DNA from: JAZKFP01 sp040386355
GTDB lineage: Bacteria > Pseudomonadota > Gammaproteobacteria > Pseudomonadales > UBA6940
Direction of reading: 5' to 3'
DNA: 5,148 bases
NCBI GenBank assembly: GCA_040386355.1
Contig: JAZKFP010000183.1
Coordinates: forward strand, 1-5,148
Shown piece by piece: positions 1-5,148 of this stretch (its first letter is position 1; each line of letters starts with the position of its first letter). The notes under the pieces are model-generated. The model was not told the origin of the DNA. It worked only from the letters and a program-made list of their open reading frames with translations, and did no database searches. The position numbers and the translations under genes are program-made.

Positions 1-284
1 ACATATTTTAACGTTTTACGTAAATGATCAATCCAACGATGTTTGGCAATTGCAATTATCCAGGGGAAAAAACTCAAGTCTGGATCAAAGGTCTGACGTT
101 TGTTATGCAAGGTTAATAATGTTTCTTGAACCAAATCCTCTACCGAACTGCCTTGAATACGTTTACGAAAATAGGCGATCAACCACGAACGCACATACGT
201 TAGTAATAATCGATATGCCTGTTGATCACCCTTTAAGGCAGCCAACATCCATTTTTGCCATTCATCACTGTGATACGTTTGCAT
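1..284 (-). CDS. ECF-type RNA polymerase sigma factor, N-terminal part (runs off the left edge)
   Basis: This gene encodes an alternative sigma factor that would direct RNA polymerase to stress-type promoters, most likely that of the divergent buf operon. Translating the minus strand from the ATG at 284 gives 94 complete codons, and the gene then leaves the window. Residues about 13-94 look like sigma-70 region 2: ALKGDQQAYRLLL (16-28), the hallmark DLVQETLLTLH (50-60), FDPDLSFFPW (67-75) and IAIAKHRWIDHLRK (77-90), the region 2.4 helix that reads the -10 element. Region 4 lies outside the window. The ATG at 284 has no convincing ribosome binding site. The frame upstream is open but lacks a usual start codon. 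The next in-frame ATG is at 248 (residue 13), and a promoter-like element overlapping 272-300 would favour that later start. Sigma factors of this type beside DUF2282 genes (SigF of Caulobacter) usually have an NrsF/DUF1109 anti-sigma partner next to them, which would lie to the left. The family is clear; the exact start is not. Confidence 0.88.
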   Translation of the reverse strand, partial: MQTYHSDEWQKWMLAALKGDQQAYRLLLTYVRSWLIAYFRKRIQGSSVEDLVQETLLTLHNKRQTFDPDLSFFPWIIAIAKHRWIDHLRKTLKY

Positions 285-300
285 ACGTAATAAAGTTACA
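266..300 (-). promoter_or_regulatory. Promoter-like element facing the sigma gene (candidate autoregulatory ECF promoter)
   Basis: Read on the minus strand, TGTAACT begins at 300 and CGTATCACAG begins at 277. The spacer between TGTAAC and CGTATC is 17 nt. Spacing and sequence match the element upstream of bufA at 16 of 17 positions compared. Transcription would start near 266, inside the apparent first codons of the sigma gene, so translation would have to begin at the ATG at 248. If the ATG at 284 is the only true start, this element would be either a secondary internal promoter or a coincidence. Confidence 0.45.
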
Positions 301-327
301 GGTCCAATAAAAAAATAAATTGAAAAA

Positions 328-356
328 AATAATCTGACGTTGTAACTATTGGGCAA
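328..356 (-). promoter_or_regulatory. Weak housekeeping-type promoter candidate for the sigma gene
   Basis: On the minus strand TTGCCC (356-351) is followed after 17 nt by ATTATT (333-328). This resembles a weak sigma-70 promoter and would start transcription about 35 nt before the ATG at 284. It could supply basal sigma factor before autoregulation. The match is modest and the region is AT-rich, so it may be chance. Confidence 0.2.
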
Positions 357-373
357 GTCACAGCGTATTACAG
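341..373 (+). promoter_or_regulatory. Candidate ECF-sigma promoter of the buf operon
   Basis: TGTAAC at 341-346 serves as the -35 element and CGTATT at 364-369 as the -10 element, separated by 17 nt. A GTAAC-type -35 with a -10 starting in CG is typical of ECF promoters and resembles what I recall for SigF-dependent DUF2282 operons in Caulobacter. Transcription would start around 375, giving a leader of about 70 nt before bufA. A nearly identical element at the same spacing lies on the other strand at 266-300, which strengthens the call. Confidence 0.55.
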
Positions 374-376
374 GGG

Positions 377-417
377 GAGTGCAATTAAACAGCCCTGGTT
401 AAATCAGGTTGACACTC
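377..417 (+). other. Stem-loop in the bufA leader
   Basis: Two nested stems are visible. GAGTG-CAA (377-384) can pair with TTG-A-CACTC (409-417) with one bulged A. Inside it CCTG (394-397) pairs with CAGG (405-408) around a 7-nt loop. It sits between the predicted transcription start and the ribosome binding site. It is not followed by a T run, so it is not a terminator. It may affect mRNA stability or translation. It is short and its function is inferred only. Confidence 0.3.
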
Positions 418-434
418 TAACTATTAACCTTACT

Positions 435-443
435 AAAGGAAAG
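435..443 (+). promoter_or_regulatory. Strong ribosome binding site of bufA
   Basis: AAAGGAAAG lies 4-8 nt before the ATG at 448. It is clearly the best Shine-Dalgarno sequence in the operon, which fits the need for far more precursor peptide than modifying enzyme. It fixes the bufA start. Confidence 0.75.
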
Positions 444-447
444 TTTC

Positions 448-705
448 ATGAATATTCAAAAAAAGTTAATTTCTGCTGCCGTTTTAACCAGCTTTATCGC
501 AAGTGCTTCCTTGATGTCCACCCAAGTAATGGCAAAAGAAGGTTTTGAAAAGTGTGCAGGTATTGCTAAAGCTGGAAAAAATGATTGTGCAGCAAACGGT
601 CATAGCTGTGCAGGACAGGCGAAAAAAGACAGTGATGTTAATGAGTGGGTTTATGTTCCTACAGGCACGTGCGACAAAATTGTTGGTGGTACAGTTGCTA
701 AGTAA
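448..705 (+). CDS. bufA: BufA1-type bufferin precursor (DUF2282 family, secreted copper-binding RiPP)
   Basis: The 85-residue product is a small exported precursor peptide. Residues 1-29 form a Sec signal peptide: a basic N-terminus with K5 and K6, a hydrophobic core at about 8-24, and a likely cleavage site after VMA at 27-29. The mature part has four cysteines in the family pattern: C36 (EKCAG), C47 (AGKNDCA), C54 (HSCAGQ) and C75 (PTGTCDK). It ends in the conserved W-V-VP-GTC-KI-GG region. In bufferins the two central cysteines are modified by the MNIO enzyme to thiooxazole-type heterocycles that bind copper, and the outer pair forms a disulfide. By analogy C47/C54 and C36/C75 have these roles here. 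The reading frame ends in three consecutive TAA codons (703-711). The gene is first in the operon, 30 nt before bufB. The family assignment is firm; the metal and the modification are inferred from homologues. Confidence 0.92.
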   Translation: MNIQKKLISAAVLTSFIASASLMSTQVMAKEGFEKCAGIAKAGKNDCAANGHSCAGQAKKDSDVNEWVYVPTGTCDKIVGGTVAK

Positions 706-735
706 TAATAATTTTTTTTAGAAGAGTTTCCTGCC

Positions 736-1560
736 ATGGTTGTACAGAATAATTTATGCGGTATAGGGTTGCGTACACCCCATGTGCAGGAGATTTTAGA
801 AAATAAAATTAATGTTGGTTTGTTGGAAGTTCATGCTGAAAATTATTTTGGTGGTGGTATAGCGCGCAAACACATTTTACAGATCGCAGAAGAATATCCT
901 TTATCATTGCACGGAGTGGGTTTATCTCTTGGTCGTGCAGACAATTTAGATAAAGAACATTTAGCACGTTTTGCAAAATTAGTGAAACAAACTCAACCTA
1001 TTTTAGTGTCAGAACATTTAAGTTGGAGCGCCTATCAGCATATTCATGCGCCAGATTTATTGCCTTTACCTTTTACAAATGAAGCATTAAATATTTTTGT
1101 ATCGCATGTGCATCAATTTCAAGAAGTAATAAATCGAACAATATTAATCGAAAATCCTTCCAATTATTTAGCCTTTGCTGATTTAGATTTTACTGAACCT
1201 GAATTTTTAATCGAACTCTGTAGACACAGTGGCTGTGGTTTATTACTGGATATTAATAACATTGCAGTGAGCGCACACAATCTTGGTTACGATGCATACG
1301 CTTATTTAGATGCTCTACCTAGTTCAGGACTGGTTAAACAATTTCATTTGGCTGGATATCAAACTAATGTTTTAAAAAATAGCCAAGAAATTTATATAGA
1401 TACACATGGACAATCAATTAAAAATGATGTGTGGAAATTATATGATTATGCTTTGCAAAAATTTGGTGATTTACCGGTTTTAGTAGAATGGGATACAAAT
1501 GTTCCGTCGCTTGATACTCTAATGGTGGAGGCTGATAAAGTTAATGCGAGGCGAAAATAA
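736..1560 (+). CDS. bufB: BufB, MNIO-family (DUF692) peptide-modifying iron oxygenase
   Basis: This 274-residue protein is a multinuclear non-heme iron-dependent oxidative enzyme (DUF692/UPF0276) with a TIM-barrel fold and the family's usual length. It would oxidise cysteines of BufA in the cytoplasm before export. Family signatures run in order: GIGLRTPH (9-16), LLEVHAENYF (29-38), LSLHGVGLSLG (56-66), VSEHLSW (91-97), LIENPSNYL (137-145), LLLDINNIAVSAHNLG (169-184), FHLAGY (203-208), IDTHGQ (221-226) and LVEWDTNVP (249-257). Candidate iron ligands are H59, E93/H94, E139, D172/N175, H204, D222/H224 and E251. All the histidine and acidic positions expected of an active enzyme appear to be present, and I see no disruption. 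An AGAAGAG ribosome binding site lies at 720-726, 9 nt before the ATG. The final codons overlap the start of bufC, which indicates translational coupling with its partner. Confidence 0.94.
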   Translation: MVVQNNLCGIGLRTPHVQEILENKINVGLLEVHAENYFGGGIARKHILQIAEEYPLSLHGVGLSLGRADNLDKEHLARFAKLVKQTQPILVSEHLSWSAYQHIHAPDLLPLPFTNEALNIFVSHVHQFQEVINRTILIENPSNYLAFADLDFTEPEFLIELCRHSGCGLLLDINNIAVSAHNLGYDAYAYLDALPSSGLVKQFHLAGYQTNVLKNSQEIYIDTHGQSIKNDVWKLYDYALQKFGDLPVLVEWDTNVPSLDTLMVEADKVNARRK

Positions 1561-2299
1561 AGTGAAAAATTCTTTAGCTGAATTGCAACAGATTTTTTTA
1601 CATGATATTTATCATGGTACAAAAAATACTTCTAGTGTATTGAATTCGGAAACGTCTAAAGAACGGTTAGAAATTTATTTCAATAATACGCAGCTAACGT
1701 TAATTGATTTATTACGTAGCTTGTATCCAGTTATTGATAAAATTGTAGGCACGGATTTTTTTAACACGTTGGCAAAAAAATATGTGCAGAAATATCCATT
1801 AATAAATGGAAATCGATACGAGTTTGGTCATCAACTTGCACCATTCTTAACAAATTATTTACCAGATCAATTACCTTATTTAAGTGATCTTGCACAATTA
1901 GAGTGGGCTTATCATTGTGCATATAATGCAGACGATGCACACATTATGACTTTTGAAAAGCTGCAACGACTGGCTAACAATGACAATGATTTTAATTTAT
2001 CAGTTCATCCAAGTGTTCAGATAATTTTGGTTAATTATAATGTGTTGGATATTTGGGAAGCACATCAATCCAATACTATTGAAATTGTTCACTTACAACA
2101 ACAGTTATATAAAATTTTAATTTTTCGTGATGTACAAAACACAATACATATGAAAATTTTATCATCTGCATCTCAGATATTCCTTGCAACATGTTCCCAG
2201 AGTTTTTTAACCGCTTTGCAAACCATTGATATGGAAAATTTTCAATTAGAATTTGCAGAATATATGGTGAAGGGCGTTTTTACAGATAGATCTGAATAA
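1544..2299 (+). CDS. bufC: BufC, DUF2063 partner protein of the MNIO enzyme
   Basis: This protein of about 250 residues belongs to the DUF2063 family, which works with DUF692 enzymes as substrate-recognition partner for the precursor peptide. The N-terminal family domain is clear: SLAELQQIF (10-18), RLEIYFNN (41-48), LLRSLYPVIDKIVGTDFF (56-73), KKYVQKYP (78-85), a hydrophobic APFLTNYLP stretch (99-107) and LPYLSDLAQLEWAYHCAYNADD (110-131). The C-terminal half has the weaker VNYNVLDIW (163-171) and LIFRDVQN (192-199) segments expected of the family's second domain. The start is ambiguous. ATG at 1544 overlaps bufB by 17 nt, with GTGGAGG about 12 nt upstream. GTG at 1562 is preceded by GAGG at 1548-1551 and gives VKNSLAELQ, closer to the usual family N-terminus. 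Either way the gene is coupled to bufB. No membrane segment or signal peptide is seen, so it should be cytoplasmic. Confidence 0.9.
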   Translation: MRGENKVKNSLAELQQIFLHDIYHGTKNTSSVLNSETSKERLEIYFNNTQLTLIDLLRSLYPVIDKIVGTDFFNTLAKKYVQKYPLINGNRYEFGHQLAPFLTNYLPDQLPYLSDLAQLEWAYHCAYNADDAHIMTFEKLQRLANNDNDFNLSVHPSVQIILVNYNVLDIWEAHQSNTIEIVHLQQQLYKILIFRDVQNTIHMKILSSASQIFLATCSQSFLTALQTIDMENFQLEFAEYMVKGVFTDRSE

Positions 2300-2313
2300 G
2301 GTAAATATAAGTT

Positions 2314-2826
2314 ATGTGTTTTGTAAAAAAGGTATTATGTTTTTTATACCAAAATTCTATATGGTTTCAAGGAGTTTCATTATTTGCAGTACGTTGTTAT
2401 ATCGCAAAAGTCTTTTTTCAATCGGGTCTTACTAAACTCAGCAATTGGTCAACAACGTTAGCGCTATTTGAAGATGAATATCAAGTCCCCATTTTGTCTG
2501 CTGAATGGGCGGCATATCTTGCTACCTCAGCGGAATTAATTTTCCCTATCTTACTCGTGTTAGGGTTTTTAACGCCGCTTGCTGCATTTGGCTTATTAAT
2601 AATGACGTTGGTAATCGAAATATTTATATATCCAGGAGCTACAGAACATTATTACTGGTTGTTATTAACTGGTGTTTTGTTAACCCACGGGGCAGGTAAG
2701 TTCAGTATGGATTCTGTTTTGCAAAGATATTTTAATTATAAATGTACCTTGGCGACAACTGCTAACACAGCTGATTCGCACAAAGGCGCATTATTGTCCG
2801 GAGTAACGAAAAAGAAATATACATAA
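2314..2826 (+). CDS. bufD: BufD-like DoxX-family inner-membrane protein
   Basis: This 170-residue integral membrane protein of the DoxX family has about four hydrophobic segments, at roughly 17-37, 64-83, 85-106 and 111-127. DoxX hallmarks are visible: RCYIAKVFFQSGLTKL (27-42), the YQVPIL loop (56-61), AELIFP (73-78), LGFLTPLAAFG (83-93), IYPGATEHYYW (105-115) and GAGKFSMDSVL (126-136). In buf operons a DoxX protein is commonly the last gene. Its role is not settled; DoxX proteins are thought to act with membrane electron-transfer or redox systems, and here it could assist handling of the exported peptide or of copper. The ATG lies 14 nt after the bufC stop with only a weak AAGG about 12 nt upstream, so translation may depend on coupling. 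After residue 137 there is a hydrophilic tail of about 33 residues ending in KKKYT that extends beyond the core domain. Confidence 0.88.
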   Translation: MCFVKKVLCFLYQNSIWFQGVSLFAVRCYIAKVFFQSGLTKLSNWSTTLALFEDEYQVPILSAEWAAYLATSAELIFPILLVLGFLTPLAAFGLLIMTLVIEIFIYPGATEHYYWLLLTGVLLTHGAGKFSMDSVLQRYFNYKCTLATTANTADSHKGALLSGVTKKKYT

Positions 2827-2899
2827 ATAACTGATCAGATTGAAGAAAGAGAATTGAACTAGAACACAGTAGATGAAGCATAAAATAAAGCCAATATGA

Positions 2900-2919
2900 A
2901 TTAAATTTTTTTATTTAAT
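2900..2919 (+). other. AT-only inverted repeat downstream of the buf operon
   Basis: ATTAAAT (2900-2906) and ATTTAAT (2913-2919) form a perfect 7-bp stem around six T residues. It lies about 75 nt after the bufD stop. With no G-C pairs it would be a weak hairpin. It may help define the 3' end of the buf mRNA, since no better plus-strand terminator is visible, but the base composition makes chance likely. Apart from this and the terminator beyond it, I see nothing in 2827-2998. Confidence 0.2.
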
Positions 2920-2939
2920 AAAACTTATATGTATTATAT

Positions 2940-2978
2940 GCTAAATAAAAAACGCCCTCCAACACTGCTAGAGGGCGT
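2940..2978 (-). terminator. Intrinsic terminator of the coiled-coil gene
   Basis: ACGCCCTC (2952-2959) and GAGGGCGT (2971-2978) form a perfect 8-bp GC-rich stem with an 11-nt loop. Read on the minus strand the stem is followed at once by TTTTTTATTTAG, a classic T tract. It begins about 20 nt after the stop codon of the minus-strand gene. On the plus strand the hairpin is followed by ATAAACTGG with no T run. It is therefore mainly a one-directional terminator, although the hairpin itself could also protect the 3' end of the converging buf transcript. Confidence 0.85.
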
Positions 2979-2998
2979 ATAAACTGGTTAAATGTAAA

Positions 2999-5148
2999 TT
3001 ACATTCTGAAGCTTTGAAAATCGGTTGGACCTTTGTTGGGTCGGATACGAGTTGCAGGCTTAATTGAATTATTTACTTTGTCTTTATTAAAGCTGATGTC
3101 TGGAATAAGTACATTGTCTTCTACAGTATTAATCAAACTTTCATCTTCAGTAATCGATAAACGCTTCCAAGCTGATTCTCTTGAGTTGTTAGATTGAGCA
3201 ACAATTTCACTATTTCTTGAATTTCTAATTTCTAATTCTTGATCAATATAGTTATTTTCTTTACGGGTAATACTGGTTTCTCGATTATTTAGTTGAACTT
3301 CTTTAATAAGTTGTCCAAGTTCAATATTTTGTATCTGCATAGTTTTCATTTCTTGCATCATAGAACTATTTAATGCAGTTAGCTCTTGAATTTTTTGTTG
3401 ATCTTTAGAGCGTTCTTGTCTTTCGTTAATTAACACAGCTTTAAATTGAGCCAGAATTTTTTCGATATGCTCACGATCCGATTGGAAGTTGGTTAACCCC
3501 TGTTCCAATTGCTTTTGATAATCCTGCATTTCAATATGACTTTGAAATGCACGCTTTTGATAATTATCTACTTGTGAAAGTTGTTGAATTAATTGCTGAT
3601 GATTTTTTTCAGTATCACTAGCAATATTTTGAATAGTTTGCATTTGTGCACGAGTATGTTCATACAGGTTTTTTGCAGAATTTAACTGCTCACTTACATC
3701 CTGGTTTTTAGAACTTTGTTCTTTAATGGTATGCCGTGTTTCATTCAATGCTTTATCTAAATAGTTTTTAAATTGATCCATCTCAACCATTTTAGTCGTT
3801 ATAGTAGAGTTTTTATTTCGAGTTTCAGCTAAGCCAACTTCAATTTTTTGTCTAAGTTCTGCCATTTCATCGCGAGTCGCAGTAGTATTTGTTTCATTTC
3901 TGCGCCACTCTACAATTAAACTCGATAATTCTTGATGATCTTTGTTGATAGTTTGTTGTAAGGTGTTCATCCAAGTCGTGGAGTCATCCAAACGTATGAA
4001 AGCTTGGCGAATTGTTTCAAGCACACCATAACTTTGTTGTTTTATATTTTCTAAATCTTGCGTCGCAAGATTAAACTTTGTTAGTGAACCGCGATTTTCT
4101 TCAGTTAAATGTTGAATCGATTGACTTTCCTTTTGCATGGAAAGCAGGGCATTTTGAACCGAAGTATGTACGCCATGTAAAGAATTTAAATCTCGCTCAA
4201 GATCAGCTTTCATTTGTTGAATATTTTTATCTTTTTGATTTAAAGCGATTTCAGATTTTTCAATTGAAGCTAATGAATGGTTAACACGTTCTTTTAATTG
4301 ATTGAAATTTTCAAGAGCTTGGTTGATTTCATTAGTTGATTTATTATTCCTAGTGCACACTTCTTCAAATGAATGAACAATTTGACCGATTTGCTGTTCG
4401 GCATAATTAAACTGCTGTAATTTGCAATCCATTTGCCCGATTCTATCATCTGCTTTTTCAATAGCACTATCGACAGCAACTATGCGTTGCGAACTAATTG
4501 CTTCAAAAGATTCTAATTCTTTCAAAACATGTTGAACTTTTTGATAAATTTTTTCATGTCGGCTTTCAACAGATACAATTCGATCTACTGCATTATGGTA
4601 TTGGCTTTCTGTATCGTTTAGATTTTGTAATTGAGATTTATAATCGCCAATTAATGACTCAATACGTTTTTGCAAAAAATGAGTACTTTTTTGGTTCTCT
4701 TCCGCATTATTAGTAATGATTAATAATTCTTGAATTCGAGTCTCTGCTTTGTGAAGAAAACTTAATTTTTCATCAACCACTTCACTTTGGCGTTGCAATT
4801 GACGTTGTAATTCTAAGCTCGCGTAATGAGTTTGAGTAGCCTGATCTTGTAGATCCAATGTTGCAGATTGAAGTTTTTCACATTGATCTGTCAAGTTGCT
4901 AAACTTATTTTGAGAAGCTTTAAATAATTTTTCATGAGAACGAATTGCACGGTTGGCATTTTGAACTTGATCACGAATTGCAATATCTTGCTGAATTAAT
5001 GCACGAACCTTTTGAGTTGCTTGTTCAATTTGTTCTGATTGACGTAATATTTTATCGTCGTATTCTTCTGCACGAGACAAAAGAGCTTTGCTCAAATTGC
5101 GTTGTTTTACTGCTTGATTTAAAGAAAGATGTTGTTTTTCTTGTAAAG
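2999..5148 (-). CDS. Very long coiled-coil protein of unknown function, C-terminal part (runs off the right edge)
   Basis: I do not recognise this gene. The minus-strand frame is open from the window edge (first complete codon at 5146) to the stop at 2999, giving 715 residues. A TTG at 5095 is in frame, but it has no ribosome binding site and the 17 codons before it continue the same coiled-coil style. The true start is therefore beyond the window. Counting from that TTG, residues 1 to about 605 are almost wholly Gln/Glu/Lys/Leu/Ser-rich heptad-like helix. No proline occurs before residue 665, so the uninterrupted helical stretch is remarkably long. The last 90 or so residues change character: Asn/Ser/Arg-rich, probably disordered, with SAWKRLSITEDESL (641-654), IPDISF (664-669) and a basic end, PATRIRPNKGP (680-690), before DFQSFRM. 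No enzymatic motif, membrane segment or signal is visible. It could be a structural or filament-forming protein, or a secreted effector if the organism is host-associated. Neither is shown. It converges on the buf operon and is probably unrelated to it. Confidence 0.85.
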   Translation of the reverse strand, partial: LQEKQHLSLNQAVKQRNLSKALLSRAEEYDDKILRQSEQIEQATQKVRALIQQDIAIRDQVQNANRAIRSHEKLFKASQNKFSNLTDQCEKLQSATLDLQDQATQTHYASLELQRQLQRQSEVVDEKLSFLHKAETRIQELLIITNNAEENQKSTHFLQKRIESLIGDYKSQLQNLNDTESQYHNAVDRIVSVESRHEKIYQKVQHVLKELESFEAISSQRIVAVDSAIEKADDRIGQMDCKLQQFNYAEQQIGQIVHSFEEVCTRNNKSTNEINQALENFNQLKERVNHSLASIEKSEIALNQKDKNIQQMKADLERDLNSLHGVHTSVQNALLSMQKESQSIQHLTEENRGSLTKFNLATQDLENIKQQSYGVLETIRQAFIRLDDSTTWMNTLQQTINKDHQELSSLIVEWRRNETNTTATRDEMAELRQKIEVGLAETRNKNSTITTKMVEMDQFKNYLDKALNETRHTIKEQSSKNQDVSEQLNSAKNLYEHTRAQMQTIQNIASDTEKNHQQLIQQLSQVDNYQKRAFQSHIEMQDYQKQLEQGLTNFQSDREHIEKILAQFKAVLINERQERSKDQQKIQELTALNSSMMQEMKTMQIQNIELGQLIKEVQLNNRETSITRKENNYIDQELEIRNSRNSEIVAQSNNSRESAWKRLSITEDESLINTVEDNVLIPDISFNKDKVNNSIKPATRIRPNKGPTDFQSFRM

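Noticed and set aside
50..310. Plus-strand open frame of 86 codons at the left edge.
   Set aside because: It is the antisense shadow of the sigma-factor gene, whose minus-strand translation shows clear region 2 motifs.
409..437. TTGACA at 409-414 with TACTAA at 431-436 as a housekeeping promoter for bufA.
   Set aside because: The -10 would overlap the bufA ribosome binding site and transcription would start after it, leaving no usable ribosome site; the -10 match is also poor.
712..719. Run of eight T residues between bufA and bufB as an attenuator or terminator.
   Set aside because: No adequate GC-rich stem precedes it; only a 4-bp ACAA/TTGT pairing lies within the bufA coding end. Partial termination here cannot be excluded but is not supported.
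2925..2940. Repeated TTATATG (2925 and 2934) in the gap after the buf operon.
   Set aside because: Two copies of an AT-only heptamer in a very AT-rich gap are expected by chance.
2952..2978. The GC-rich hairpin as a terminator for the buf operon.
   Set aside because: On the plus strand it lacks a downstream T run, while on the minus strand the T run is ideal.
4078..4713. Several short open frames on both strands inside the coiled-coil region.
   Set aside because: All lie within the long minus-strand frame, lack ribosome sites and show no family motifs.
5093..5095. TTG at 5095 as the start codon of the coiled-coil gene.
   Set aside because: No Shine-Dalgarno sequence precedes it, and the same frame stays open with similar coiled-coil sequence to the window edge, so the gene is truncated by the window.

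Overview
The window comes from an AT-rich bacterium (roughly one third G+C, judged by eye). The gene set and protein styles fit a gammaproteobacterium, perhaps from the Legionellales/Coxiellaceae neighbourhood. That placement is an impression from composition and protein style, not a tested result.

Layout. (1) At the left edge, on the minus strand, is the N-terminal part of an ECF-type sigma factor that runs out of the window. (2) A divergent intergenic region of about 160 bases follows. (3) On the plus strand is a compact four-gene operon, about 448-2826: a small secreted cysteine-containing precursor of the DUF2282/bufferin family (bufA-like), an MNIO/DUF692 enzyme (bufB-like), its DUF2063 partner (bufC-like) and a DoxX-family membrane protein (bufD-like). 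(4) A short AT-rich gap holds a strong intrinsic terminator read from the minus strand. (5) The right 40% is one open frame on the minus strand, the C-terminal 715 residues or more of a very long coiled-coil protein. Its reading frame stays open to the window edge, so its start is not present.

How it fits together. In characterised bufferin systems (Caulobacter and relatives) the precursor is exported, and its central cysteines are converted by the MNIO enzyme with the DUF2063 partner into copper-binding heterocycles, giving protection against copper. Expression is under an ECF sigma factor related to SigF and its membrane anti-sigma factor. All of these parts except the anti-sigma gene are visible here; that gene would be expected just beyond the left edge.

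The most notable new observation is a pair of near-identical promoter-like elements in the divergent region. Each has TGTAACT, then CGTAT(T/C)ACAG at exactly the same spacing. One points at the operon. The other points at the sigma gene and overlaps its apparent start codon. This suggests that the sigma factor drives both the operon and itself, and that its annotated start may need to move downstream.
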